Positions 13,641-25,058 of a stretch of 64,000 nucleotides of DNA are shown one piece after another. Where the stretch lies: the NCBI RefSeq assembly GCF_932294415.1, contig NC_065543.1:42182277-42246276 (forward strand), given 5' to 3'. Positions within the stretch are counted from its first letter, which is position 1. Each line of letters starts with the position of its first letter. The notes beneath the pieces were generated by a model, which did no database searches, was not told the DNA's origin, and worked only from the letters and a program-made list of their open reading frames with translations. The position numbers and the translations under genes were made by a program. Source of the stretch: Quercus robur (Eukaryota; Streptophyta; Magnoliopsida; Fagales; Fagaceae).

Positions 13641-13911
13641 GTGTGGGTTTGGATACAAGTCCACGTCCACGTTTGGCACTGTAGTGCGTTTTCAGCTTTT
13701 TTTTTTTTTCCTAGCCGCAGTTGTTGACCAAGTCTTCTGTGAACAGTGCACGGGTGCACTGTTCACGGACTCACAAACTTCACTTTTCAGCCACTTTTTC
13801 ATTAAAAATGGGTCTCACTGCACTATTTATACATTTAAAAATTATTTTGTTACAGTGTTTTCAGTTTTCAGTTTTTAGTTTCAGCAAAATAAGTTCTATC
13901 CAAACGGACCC
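13641..13911. mobile_element. MITE family A, copy 1 (Tourist-like, TAA target)
   Basis: The left end is GTGTGGGTTTGGATA and the right end TATCCAAACGGACCC. The flanking 3-bp target duplication is TAA at 13638-13640 and 13912-13914. The interior has the family signature GGTCTCACTGCACTATTTA followed by a TACAGTGTTTTCAGTTTTCAG stretch. It abuts a second MITE, family B, at the shared right-hand TAA. Confidence 0.8.
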
Positions 13912-13914
13912 TAA

Positions 13915-14932
13915 GAGCATTCCCATCAAGGGAGTCAAAATTTTTAGCATCCATTTCAAAACACTACTTTTTAGCTTTTAGAACCTCACTTTATAATACA
14001 TCATACATCAAAGATTCTATATTTTTTACCACTTCATTTAAATATTATTTTTTTATTCTCTATATGTTTCTTTCTCTCTTCTTATCTGTGTCTCTCCATT
14101 TCTTTAAAAACCCACCACTTTCTTTGCAAACCCACACCCACAGTTAGCCACTGCCGACCACCACCATTGAAAACAAAAAATAAAAAATAAAACCACCTGT
14201 TGATGCCACAACAGCTACAACAATTGCCACTGTCACCACCACCCATAACCATGACCACCAACCACCAAAATTATAACCAAATCACAAACTCAAACCCACA
14301 ACCTCATCACCATTCACCACCAACGATCGGAAAAAGAAAAAGAAAAACAACCCTCCAAAATCACAACCAAATCACAAATCCATAACCTCATCACCACCAA
14401 CAATCGGAAAAAGAAAAAGAAAAACAACCCACCAAAATCACAAATCCAAACCCACAATCTCAACACCGATGCCCACGTCGGTCAGAGACCCATGAACCCA
14501 GACCCACAAAATCAAATCACCCCGCAGTTAAGTTCTACCTCCATATCGGCGGCAACACTTCAAGGCGAAGTAGATTTTGTGCCCAATGGCGTTTGGGCTT
14601 TGAAGTTCCCAACCGACAAACCTTGGAGGGGAGGAGCTCAAACCATGAAATAGAGAGAAATAGAAGCTACGGGAAAGAGAGAAGAAGAAAGTGAGAGAGG
14701 ATAGAGAAGAAAGAAGAGAAAAATAAAAAATGAAAGAGAAAAAGTGACCGTTGGGAATAAAAAAATAATATTTGGTTTAACATTTATGCTACAGTGAGTT
14801 GTTATTGATAACAGCTCATTGTAGCTATGTCAAAATTTTTGGCATTTGAAATCTTTGATGTAAGGGTTATTTTTGTGTGTTGGTGGTAAAATTTAGTTTT
14901 TAGCATTTTTAGCATCCTTAATGGGAATGCTC
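13915..14932. mobile_element. MITE family B, copy 1 (1018 bp)
   Basis: The ends are inverted: GAGCATTCCCATCAAGG at the left and CCTTAATGGGAATGCTC at the right. The target duplication TAA lies at 13912-13914 and 14933-14935. The interior holds CA-rich low-complexity DNA (14100-14510) whose reading frames are rich in Gln, Pro, His and Asn; these are compositional and not genes. No transposase is present. The 3-bp TAA target fits PIF/Harbinger. Confidence 0.8.
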
Positions 14933-14986
14933 TAAGGGAATTTAAGCTTATAATAGCTTTGATGTGTGAGGGTTACAATTTTCTAG

Positions 14987-15194
14987 GGGTCTGTTTGGAT
15001 ATCACTTATTGCTGAAAATTGAAAATACTGTAGCAAAATAATTTTTAAATGTGTGAATATGAATTGTGAAACTCAGTTTTAAAGTTTTTTTTTGTTTAAA
15101 AAAGTATTTGCGGGTCTCGTGAATAGTACACGAGACTTACTGTTTTTCAAAAAAACATAGGAACGCACGTTTTCCGTGCATTCCAAACACACAC
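14987..15194. mobile_element. MITE family A, copy 2 (inverted)
   Basis: The left end is GGGTCTGTTTGGATA and the right end CCAAACACACAC, with target duplication TAG at 14984-14986 and 15195-15197. It is in the opposite orientation to copy 1. It contains CTGTAGCAAAATAATTTTTA, the family's interior motif in reverse. Length is 208 bp. Confidence 0.75.
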
Positions 15195-15197
15195 TAG

Positions 15198-16253
15198 ATA
15201 GGTTTGCTAAGTTTAAACATTTTAAAGCATTAATTAACCATTTTCAATTTCATGTATGTGGCAAAGAAGAGGAACAAGTTGGAATTCTCAGCGTCATAAT
15301 CAAGCTTAATATGTAAAGGAGAGGGGGCATAGAACCTTTATACTTGAACGCTCATTGTGTTGATGGGCAATGAACATTGAACAGATCCCCCCATTTGAAT
15401 TGGTCCAATAAAAAGGGGACCTTTGCCCTGTAGCTTTGGACCATTGTTTCATGCTTTAGTTTGAGTGCTACGGAAACGATAGAGGCAATCACATATATGC
15501 ACACACACTGATGCTGTTGTCGATTACTGCTAAAAAATAACCTAAACAGGAAAAAACTTTTAAAGCATTGGACCACTATTTTTCATTTGTGAAATCAAAC
15601 CTACACCACTGCAGCAGAACCTATATTACATATCCTTCTCACGGTATCAATCAATGGTGGAGCTGGATGCTTCATCTATGGTCCAACTGTGAACCTCTCT
15701 CTGAACTCTTACAAATATCTTTGCTAGGCCCCCTTTGTAAATCATTGTTGGTGCATCGAATTCGAATCCCAGATATCTTCATGGAAGTAGATTAATATAT
15801 AGAGATGCTTTTAATTTGGATAAAGGAGCACACAACAAAATGAATTCCTTGTTTTTGATAGGCAGCCTTTTTTACTTATGTCACTTCTTCAATTAGATTG
15901 TTCAGATAATATTTGTGTTCAACCATTTCTATTAATTGTCATGGCCAGTACATTCCTTTTTTCACCAAAAGAGAAAATTAAAAAAAAAATCAGAAGTATC
16001 ACTTTCTTTTTCTTTTTCGATAAGCATATCACTTTCTTTTTTACCCCTTTATTAAGTTTAATGTTCAAATTTTAAAATATCACCTTTTTCAATTTGTACT
16101 CCAATTATGCAGTAAAAACAAACACACACATATAATTCAACCGTTTTTGTTGCACCCTTTTAATAGTGATAGCAACCGTTACAACAAAAACCTAATATAT
16201 ATTTTCACTGCCTTGTAATTGGAGTGGCAATATGCAATTGATAGTTTGATCTT
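15198..16253. other. Intergenic, nothing recognised
   Basis: The sequence is mixed, with T-rich runs near 16000. No gene or transposon end is supported. Confidence 0.4.
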
Positions 16254-16581
16254 AAGGTCTGTTTGGTTTGAAGAATAGAAAATAGGAAGGAAGTAAAAAA
16301 GTGGATAAATAAAAAATATTTAGTTTTTCCTTTGCGTATTTGGATGAGGGAGTGGAAAAGTGGAGAGATGGAAAACTCTTTTACTTGGTTGAGTAGAAAA
16401 GTGAGAAGATAAAAAATATAGTTTGTATAAATTTACTCTCATGCCTCTAATACATAAAAAAAACAACTTTTTTAATAGTTTATAAAAATTAATTTTTTTT
16501 AAGTACTACAAACTTACAAACTAACACAGCTAATAAAGCATCTAGCAAAAAAAAAAAAGTTGTGTTTGATATGAAAAAAAA

Positions 16582-16635
<54 letters not shown>

Positions 16636-16959
16636 AACCAACGTGGTACAGTGAAAAAAATAAAAACAAAAACAAAAACAAACAAAAGAGGTAGCAGCAA
16701 TAAGCACGAACATTTCCTAAAAAAAGAAAAATAAAAAAGCAACATTAATAAATAAAGGGGAGGATAGATGGATAATTTCATATCAAATTCACTCTCTCCA
16801 CACTTGTCTCTCTAATTTTCTCCCCAAATTAGGGAGAAAACTTTTTCTTCTTAAATGGTGGGTCTCAGGGGAGAAAACTCTCCCAACCCAATTTTCTCCT
16901 CTCACCTTTTTCCTCCCATTTTCTCTCTCCCTCTATCATTTCACCTCCAACCCAACATA
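16254..16959. mobile_element. Probable MITE with a long (GA)n tract
   Basis: It begins GGTCTGTTTGGTTTGAAG and seems to end CCAACCCAACATACC, a weakly inverted pair, with a possible AAG duplication. Inside is a (GA)n run at about 16591-16633. The ends are imperfect, so the limits are tentative. Confidence 0.4.
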
Positions 16960-17897
16960 CCAAGGATCCAAGTCCCTCCCCATCTCCCTAACTATATTAG
17001 AAGTGCCCTTTAATCTTTTCTCTTTCATTTGAAAATTTTGTTTTATAATTAAATTAAAGCTCCCTTTTCTTTTATTAATAAAATTGTTTTTCTTTTAAGA
17101 AATCAACTTGTTTTCTAAAAAATTGACTCACGTTTAGTTGCGATTAAAAAAAAATGCCAAAAAGCATTTTCAATTATTTGCCTTATACGAAAAAATCATT
17201 AATATTTATTATTGTTCTAAATAATTATATGAGCAAAAGTTTTCAAACATGAAAACAAAACCAAATGGGGAAAATTTTCCTAATTTGGGACTATTTGGGA
17301 TCATCATTGGGGAAAAACAAACCCCTAAATTCAAAACCTAGGTGAAAATTAACTGAAAAAGCAATGGGCAAGAAAAAAAAAAATGTCATATAAAGAAAAG
17401 GTCAACGAGAGTCAACAACCAATCAATGCTCACTCTATGGACAGAGAAAGGGGTGAAAAGAGAGAAATTATCATTGGGCAAGTTTTTATGGTGTAGAGTT
17501 TATTTGTTCATGGTCAATTGAAAAATGCTTGAGATAATTTTTTCTTTTTCTTTTTTAAATTACAAACTATTGATGTAGTAAGTAGATACTAGTAAGTAAA
17601 AAAGTGATATAAATAATAGATCCAATAAAAATTTGCCACAACAACATTTTGTAAAAATGTTATAAAATAATTTTTAGTTATAGCATCACTCGTGGTCTAT
17701 TAAGTATATAACGTCCCAAAAAATGTTTTAATGCTTTTCCCTTTATTATTACTTTTTGTTCACACATAAATTTTTTATAAAGTCTTAGATTTTCTACAGT
17801 GTCAACCACTAGAAAATTCAAAATATTATTACATAAGTGATGATTAAATTAGTCATTTGATGAATATGTTACAAATTTATAATAAATATACATTTTA

Positions 17898-17932
<35 letters not shown>

Positions 17933-18000
17933 TTCTATAAATTTTATTAAGTATATGTGTATCATACAATACATGATACAATTTATAGTACCAACAAAAT
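16960..18000. other. Intergenic AT-rich DNA with (TA)n
   Basis: A (TA)n tract lies at about 17906-17932. No gene or clear element ends are seen. Confidence 0.4.
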
Positions 18001-18760
18001 TGTAGGGGGACAAGGATCGAAAGCCTTTAATAAAGAAAATAAGGGCATTTCCAAGGAGGAGAACTTCACAGAGATGACTTATTTAACTAATGAGGAGTTC
18101 GGGATGTTGCCGTTGATGAAGATGTCGAGGGCTTCTACTTAACCTCAGAAGGCCGAGAATTAGGAATGAAGGGAGCGTGCAATCCCAAGGGGGACAAAGG
18201 TAACTTGGTATTGAACAAGGAAGAGAAGAAAAAGGAAGGACAAGGCAGCCATCCCCTCCGCATTAAATGCACTACAACCACTTAGTTGGCCATACTAATG
18301 GGAAAATGACCATGAACAGTGTTCCTCACAGCTCGTATTTTGGAGTAAAAACCTTCTAGTAATGTCTTGATGGGACAAGTATCAAGAAAGTATGATCACA
18401 ACCCTCCAAATGTAAGATCCAGATGCATCCTTGCTAAGTTATATAAAGCCAAAAAGCACTTGGATCAAGAAGGATGTGAAAAGGAGGAGAGAAAACAAAA
18501 AGGGAGAAATACCATCCAACTGTACCTCCCTCCTTGGACTGAACCCGAGAACGAATACTTAGCCAATTTTCAAGCTATTTCCAGTTGAATGTTACCACTT
18601 CACATATAGTTTTTGGTCTTTCTTTCATCTCCTGTTACATAATAGGTACTTAAACATTGACCTTGCATCCCATCTCTAAAAATTAATTGTGTGAGTGAAT
18701 AGTAACTGGATTAAAACCAACCTTAGTCATTCGATCTACTTTTCGCCCCCCATAAAAACA
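18001..18760 (+). mobile_element. LTR-like segment, probable solo LTR
   Basis: It starts TGTAGGGGGACAAGG and may end CCATAAAAACA. A TATA-like site TTATATAAAG lies at about 18439, placed as in an LTR promoter, and base composition is less AT-rich than the flanks. A 9-mer AACAAAATT occurs at both edges, but a clean 5-bp duplication is not certain, so the boundaries are approximate. No coding part is present. Treated as a fossil. Confidence 0.45.
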
Positions 18761-18913
18761 AAATTAAAATTCAATTCACAGTATAATTCACATTTTGACA
18801 ACTATAACTAGAATCAAGCTTCAAGGAAATGCTAGTGGCGACTGGCGAGAGTGACACAAGTTACAATTGCCTTTAGGAATGGTCGCAATAGAGCTTTAAG
18901 ATTATTAGGTAGG

Positions 18914-19456
18914 TGATGATACCGAAAACAATACCACCAATGAGTCGCACGCTCCTCACTCGATCGCAAATGGCACCTGCACAACGAAAAGGAATAACCT
19001 AGCAGAGAGCACCGGTGTGGTACCGGCCAAACACCCTCCGAAGGTCAAGTTAGAACTATTCTCACTGCTCTAGAGTGCTAGAGAGGGTAAAATTACGCGT
19101 ACCTTGGATCACGAGGGTGTTAAGGTTTTTATAGTAGCAAGGGTCATCCCCTATTCCCTTGGAGTAGAAGTCTTTTCCTTATAGGAGTCCTTTTAGGCGT
19201 ATTTTTCGGGATCCTTTCCTTATAGGGGTTTCTTGAATATTCTATAACGTGGAAAACAAGCCAATCCCTTACTCGTAGCGTGGGGAACAAGTCATATTAC
19301 CTGGTCCGTCAGCATTAATTCATTTCTTTCAGTTTTTAGGGCGTCAACAATTAAGACCGTCACACTTGGAGACCGTCTGCTAGGGCTCCGTCTGCTTATG
19401 TATGGAAGGTCGCGCAGAACCGTCAGTCTGAGGCTAGACTCTTTTTATCCTTATCA
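18914..19456 (-). mobile_element. Solo LTR (543 bp)
   Basis: Read on the minus strand it begins TGATAAGGATAAAAAG and ends GGTATCATCA, and it is flanked by a perfect 5-bp duplication CCTAC (plus-strand GTAGG at 18909-18913 and 19457-19461). A TATA-like CTATAAAAACC lies within it, as expected for an LTR promoter. No interior region or second LTR is present, so it is the product of LTR-LTR recombination. The superfamily cannot be told from the LTR alone. Confidence 0.85.
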
Positions 19457-19461
19457 GTAGG

Positions 19462-21356
19462 GAAAATGAAATGGTGATGCAGAAGGATAAGGAGAATGAG
19501 AAGAAGTCTTGTTTCCAAAGCTTCAAATTTGGGAACTTCAAAAAAAAAAAAAAAAAAACCTTAGGCTTCCTTATTTTTTCACGTTTTGGTGGAGGAAATT
19601 AAGGCACGTGCAATCCACATGTTGTCTTTGTTAGTAAATGGATCGAACATTACTTGAACTTGGGTCTATTGAGTACAAAGTACAAACACAAAATTGTTGT
19701 ATCAAATTGGCGAAATAACATTTTAGAAGGTTTTAATACAACAACATAAAAAGTTTAGAAGGATGTTAATGGAATTTGACTAATTTTCTATATTGATCTT
19801 GATGCAAATATTAATGACATTACCCATCAAATTGAGGTGTGATTCTTAAATATGAATTTTTCGAATGCCAGATCTACTACTAATACCTTATAGTTTTCTG
19901 TAATTGAATAATTTTATCTTATTAGTTATTTCCTTGTTTTTGTTTACCTAACATGTTATAGATTATTCTTATATATCTATGCATTTGGGTATGGTCTCTT
20001 TAGTGCATTATCACACCGAGTTAACTCAATCTATCGAAAATGAGTAAGGATCATAAGAATAATAAATTGTTTTAAGGGTCCAATTAACAAATTAGAGCAT
20101 TTATTAGTGGACAATTTTAAGAAAGTTTTGATATCACTTTTATTAAAAGTATAAAAAGTTGTAAAAAAAAAAATTAGCTACTTTTTTCTTTACCCATAAA
20201 AAACTTTTAAAATACTCTATAAATCAATACCCTTAGAACATTCATTAACTTTTTCTCCTTATTTTAATTTGACTCATTTATTTTTCTCAATTTTGTTTTA
20301 ACTCTTACAAGCATAGGTTAAATCTGATCATGTTTTACTTGAATTGATCATTTGCCGAGTGTACTTAAAGGGCAAGGTGGACAAATCTCACCAACTTAAG
20401 ACACTATACCCGAGTCAAGTTTTATCTCAAAATTCCAAATGAAATCCAATGCAATAGTTACTATGCAATTACACTTTCAATGATTGAGATAAGTTTTTTT
20501 TTAATCATCTTTAATCTCAATTCTCGATCAAAATTTTTTTAACATTCTATTTTTAACTTTGCAATACCCCCAACGAGTCCAAATCCGTAGAAATCCCAAC
20601 TATCCAAGCTACTGCTAATAAGACCAAACGACAAAAAAGAAACAAATTAATTATGTCATATATCCAACTATACAAGCTACTTTGAGGCCCAGCCAAGACC
20701 ATACAAATTAAGCAGTAGTATTTTTTTATTAACAAAAATAAAAATAAAAAAAAATCTTGTGAAGCGACAGGGTGGGACCCACACTTAAATCGACGTGGTC
20801 CAATGAGGACCCGACGTGTTGGAACCCGAGCCGAGTTTTTAGTGGTGGGAACGTGGACTGTTCTAGCTAATTCTGACGGGAAGGTGACCAAAGTCAGAAG
20901 AACTGTTATCTTACCTGTTCACTCGTTTATTAGCCCTTCATTCTAGAGATCGTCACAGTCCGTCGCTCAACTCAACTCCGAAAGCGACTGATTGGACACG
21001 ATTCCTTTGTTTTCTTTCCCTTCTTTTCTTTGCCTCGTTGTCATGTACCCATCCGTTAATACGGATATACCCCCTCTCTCCTTCACTTACCAAATTACCC
21101 CTACTATCTTTCTACCTAATTTGATGGCCATTTCCATTTGGCCCCTAATTTATTTTATTTTATGTTGAAAAATATTAAAATCATTTTTAAGTATATTCTT
21201 GTCCAATACATTTATAATAATTTAAAAAAAAAACTTATTTTTATTGAATCATTTCATTTGAAAAAAAAATGAAGTTTTATTGTGGTTCTGACTAGTTTAG
21301 CAAAATCTTTTTGATAATTAAATAAGAAATTTGAAGTTTAAATTTCATCTACAACA
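19462..21356. other. Intergenic; GC-richer promoter-like island near 20.75-21.05 kb
   Basis: Most of this is AT-rich and featureless. Between about 20755 and 21010 there is a GC-richer island with ACGTGG, a CCAAT box (TCCAATGAGG) and short pyrimidine runs, resembling the proximal promoter of a plant gene. No coding region follows on either strand before the transposon at 21366. Confidence 0.4.
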
Positions 21357-21365
21357 AAAATTAAT

Positions 21366-22935
21366 GGCGAAAAACACATTTTGGTCCCTATATTTTGACC
21401 TGATTCCCGTTTTAGTCCCTAAATATTTTTTTTACCGCTTTTAGTCCCTCTCCAGAAAAACGGTTCCATTTTAGTCCCTGCCGTTACATCAGAAACGGAT
21501 ATTGCTGACGTCGCAAACGGCAAAGTCAAAAAATAATAAACTAATGTCCACGTGGCCTAAATTAATAATAAAAAATATTTTTTAATGCCACGTCAGAAAT
21601 TTCTTTTAAAAAATTAAATTTAAAGAAAAACCTTAAATCTAATTAATTTAAAATTTTAATTAAAATTTTCTTTTCTTAATATTCATGTTCTTCAACTTGT
21701 TCTTCAGGTTCTTCAGAGACCAAAATCACAAACCCAGAAAATAAGAACACAAAATTAAACTTCAGACCCACATCAAATTAAACATGAAAACAAAATTTAA
21801 AACCCAAAAAATTTGAACAAGAAATTGAAACCCAGCCATCAAGAAGAAGAAATTGAAATTAAACAAAACCCTAACTTTATTCATCAGATCTGAGCTCTGA
21901 AAAATCACCTCTGTGGATCCCAATTCCACAGACGACGAAGCTTTGTTCTTGGCTTTGGATTTGGACTTATCGTCCTCGCCTTTGTAGTACCCATCACCCC
22001 AACCCAAAATAGAGACACCGTTGGAATAGTCGTAGGAGCTCTGCCAAAAGATAGCGTAGGTCCAACTCTTGCGAGCACCTTCGATTAAAGCTTGGAGGCG
22101 TTGTTAGAGCGTTTCTTGGTTGAAGAGAGCAACGGAGGGCTGTGATTGAGAGACAGTAGGCATGGGTGTGGGTGTTGAGGTCGAAGCTGCAGAAGATATC
22201 TAGTGATGGAGTTGAGGTTGTTGCTGCTAGAAAGGAGGTGGTGGCCAAAAATTTGAGAGATCGGAACTCATGAAATTTCTGGGTTTTATGTGTGTTTGTT
22301 TCCCAAGGAAATTTCTGGGTTTATGGGTTTGCTAGAGATTGGGTTAGTTACTGTGTTTATGGGTTTGTTTCTTGGATTTATTTTTTGTTTTTCTAGATTT
22401 GATGGAGATTGGGTTTGGTTGCTGGATTTGGATTTGGCGTTTGCTAGAGATTGGTTTGGTTGCTTCTTGGATTTGGACAGAACATGAATAAAATTTCCTG
22501 TTAGTATTTAATTTAATTTTTTTTTTCTTTTTTTGTTTGTGTTCTTCTGATATGGGTTTAGTTCTTGGTTGCTGGGTTTGGTCTCTGAAGAACATGAAGA
22601 ACAAGTTGAAGAACATGAATATTAAGAAAAGAAAATTTTAATTAAAATTTTAAATTAATTAGATTTAAGGTTTTTCTTTAAATTTAATTTTTTTAAAGAA
22701 ATTTATGACGTGGCATTAAAAAATATTTTTTATTATTAATTTAGACCACGTGGACATTAGTTTATTATTTTTTAACTTTGCCGTTTGCCACGTCAGCAAT
22801 ATCCGTTTCTGATATAACGGCAGGGACTAAAATGGAACCGTTTTTCTAGAGAGGGACTAAAAGCGGTAAAAAAAAAACTTAGGGACTAAAACGGGAATCA
22901 GGTAAAAATGTTGGGACCAAAATGTGTTTTTCGCC
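21366..22935. mobile_element. Pack-MULE: non-autonomous Mutator-like element with captured MYC2-type fragment
   Basis: Two long terminal inverted repeats of 359 bp each (21366-21724 and 22577-22935) start GGCGAAAAACACATTTTGG and end in its mirror CCAAAATGTGTTTTTCGCC. A perfect 9-bp target duplication AAAATTAAT lies at 21357-21365 and 22936-22944. Long TIRs with a 9-bp duplication identify a Mutator-like element. No transposase is present. The 852-bp interior contains part of a host bHLH gene on the minus strand, listed separately. The TIRs look more than 90% identical by eye, so the element is not very old. Confidence 0.95.
21925..22271 (-). pseudogene. MYC2-like fragment: Captured fragment of a MYC2-type bHLH gene (N terminus and JAZ-interaction region)
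   Basis: A single minus-strand frame from ATG at 22269-22271 gives MSSDLSNFWPPPP, then a Ser/Thr/Pro-rich linker, [47 protein letters not shown] and KGEDDKSK. This matches the bHLH-MYC_N region of plant MYC2/MYC3/MYC4, which in Arabidopsis binds JAZ repressors and MED25. The frame is cut by three in-frame stops: TAG at 22227-22229, TAG at 22200-22202 and TAA at 22104-22106. All three fit C-to-T changes of glutamine codons CAG or CAA. The basic helix-loop-helix domain is absent; similarity ends near 21925, after a Lys/Ser-rich stretch. It cannot encode a working factor from the first ATG. It lies wholly between the TIRs of the Pack-MULE, so it was carried here by the element. Confidence 0.93.
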
Positions 22936-22944
22936 AAAATTAAT

Positions 22945-24636
22945 TTGTATCGTATCTGATAATAAGAACAGTTATAATAGAACATATATTATAGATTGAA
23001 ATTATATGCTATGTATTAAACAATAAAATTAGAGTTGTATTAAAAATTAAACTCTAAAATTAAAAACATATTCACATATTGATACTAAAAAAGTTATATT
23101 TAATTCGTTCCTTACTAATATTAAAGTGCAATCACTATTATGGATTTGAGTTATGTTACTATCAAAACAAATTATTACAACAATTGAAGTGTCAAATTTT
23201 TATAGGTCAAAATAAAATAATAAATTGGGACCTATTATAATTAAAAACAAGAGTTTTGTAAAAATATTGTGAGATTTTGTTGTATTTATAAAATTTCTCT
23301 ATGGATTTAGATGCAATATGATGCCATTTTAGTGTCTTGCTTACAATTATTCTTGTATTAAACTTGTACACATAAAAATTGAAAATAACTAGTTGTGATG
23401 TAAGACTTACGTACTCTTACTCCAAGATCTAACTCAAATATATGTTTTAATTATTCATATCATATACTAAACTTAAAATTTTGCAAATTATATTACTAGT
23501 TAAATTCTTTTTTTATCTCGCCTTTAATCAAATAAATTGGTTAAACGAATGCATAAGTCAAATTGAGTACCAAATTGTCACGTGACCTCTATATCATGTT
23601 CTATTGGGTCTTTTTTTCTCTTTGAGGGGAAAGAAAAAAAAAACAAACAAACAAACTTAACATTGGGCTAACTTATAATTAGCCTAAACAACTTCAAGTT
23701 GCAACGTGTATGATAAAAAATCAATGGCACTGTAACTTAACAAAATGACTATTTTATTTTATTTTTTTCAACATTTCTCTCCAACTTGTTCTCTTTCTGT
23801 CTCATACCTGAAGCATACAGTGGCCGGCCTAAGGCTTAGGTGACTGTCATTGGCTGTGCGGTGGTCAGCTGATTTGGCCATGATGTGGCTCTTCTTGGGA
23901 GTGTGATGGATGAGCCCACCAAATTTTTGGACGTCTAGTCCTACTAGCTTCTATGGCTGCTCTCCTTTGCCACTCGACTTGGCATCAGGTCTTCTTAGAT
24001 CATAACTTATGCATCACAATTTTAACGACAAAAGACATTAACCGATTGCCTATAACTTTCACATCAACCTATTTTCACTTTTTTTTTTTTTTTTTTCCTA
24101 CCACCTATTTTCAATGACTCATGGTATTATGACACAAAAGTTGTGTCTATAGATTTTTTTTATTGACACTCATCAATTCATCACATATCAGAATTGAAGA
24201 ATTTATTGGCAAAAATCTACATGAGAGATACATTAAAAAAATTTTAAAAAGACAAAAATTAACATGGAAGATAGCCTCCAAACACAATAGGAAAAAAGGG
24301 AAAAAAAAAAAAAATGAGTATAAAATTTTTAAATGAAATAGTGGTTAAAAGAGAAGAAAGTTTGATGTGAAATATATTTGAGAAATTGATAGCTAAAATA
24401 AAATATAAGAATTTTTATGCTAGAATTTGACTTAAACAACACTTGCTCTAATCCCAGGTTGCAAGGCAACCCTTCCATCTATAGCTTATTGAAAGTTGAA
24501 ACTTGCAAGTTCCAAATTCATATTATTTTATGCTATAATAAAAAAATAAAAAATAAAAACTTTTAAAAAAAGTTATTCTTTTAGCTAAGAGGGGCATCAT
24601 AGTAACTAGTGGCTCTGAACATTTCCACTCTTGCCT
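22945..24636. other. Upstream region of the HD-Zip gene
   Basis: AT-rich intergenic DNA. Near 23819 a short piece CAGTGGCCGGCCTAAGGC resembles the left end of the hAT element at 55887 and may be a truncated relative. The last few hundred bases should include the promoter of the HD-Zip gene. Confidence 0.4.
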
Positions 24637-24645
24637 TTTTATAAC
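24637..24645 (+). promoter_or_regulatory. Probable TATA box of the HD-Zip I gene
   Basis: TTTTATAAC sits about 200 bases upstream of the first upstream ORF and is followed within about 35 bases by a pyrimidine-rich leader (CTCTCTTCTCTCTCTG) and a CTCTG repeat at about 24697-24720. The transcription start is probably near 24670. Confidence 0.55.
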
Positions 24646-24843
24646 ACCATCAGGGTCTCCTTTCAGAGAAAAATTAACTCTCTTCTCTCTCTGTTTTTGC
24701 TCTGCTCTGCTCTGCTCTGCTCAGCTCAGCTCTGCTGCTCTGAGAGATTCCAACCAAAAATATCACTTCCTCAACGGTACTCTCTTTCACTTCCACCTCA
24801 ATTGTGATTGGAGTCCTCCAACTTTGTTTCTTTCTTCTGAGTG

Positions 24844-24924
24844 ATGGGTGTGAGTAGCCGTTGCTCCCATACTTCTCACATCACCGAGATCATCATCACC
24901 AGCTTCTTCCGCCACAAACCATAG
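24844..24924 (+). CDS. Upstream ORF encoding a 26-residue peptide (CPuORF of the ATHB1 type)
   Basis: ATG at 24844 opens a 26-codon frame ending in TAG at 24922-24924. The peptide starts MGVSSRCSHTSHITE and ends SFFRHKP. It lies in the inferred 5' leader of the HD-Zip I gene, 134 nt before the main ATG, and is the first ATG after the probable start site. Arabidopsis ATHB1 is known to carry a conserved-peptide uORF (CPuORF33) that represses translation of the main ORF in aerial tissue; the peptide here looks like that class, from memory of the family and not from an alignment. It would act in cis on ribosomes and probably stalls them near its end. A second uORF of three codons (ATG GCT GCT TGA, 24972-24983) follows. 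Confidence 0.8.
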   Translation: MGVSSRCSHTSHITEIIITSFFRHKP

Positions 24925-25058
24925 ATTCTCCCACAAAACCAGCACCGGTGGATCAGCGTAATCTAGCTGTCATGGCTGCTTGATTAACACACAAAAAACA
25001 ATAACAAAATAATAAAAAAAACAAAAAGAAAAAACTGATCAGGTCTTGTTAAAATACT

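Noticed and set aside
14200-14385. Gln/Pro/His/Asn-rich frame
   Set aside because: It is low-complexity CA-rich DNA inside MITE family B; no domain and no codon bias.
22344-22616. Minus-strand Lys/Gln/Pro-rich frame in the Pack-MULE
   Set aside because: It overlaps the TIR and a T-rich tract, and does not continue the MYC2 frame.
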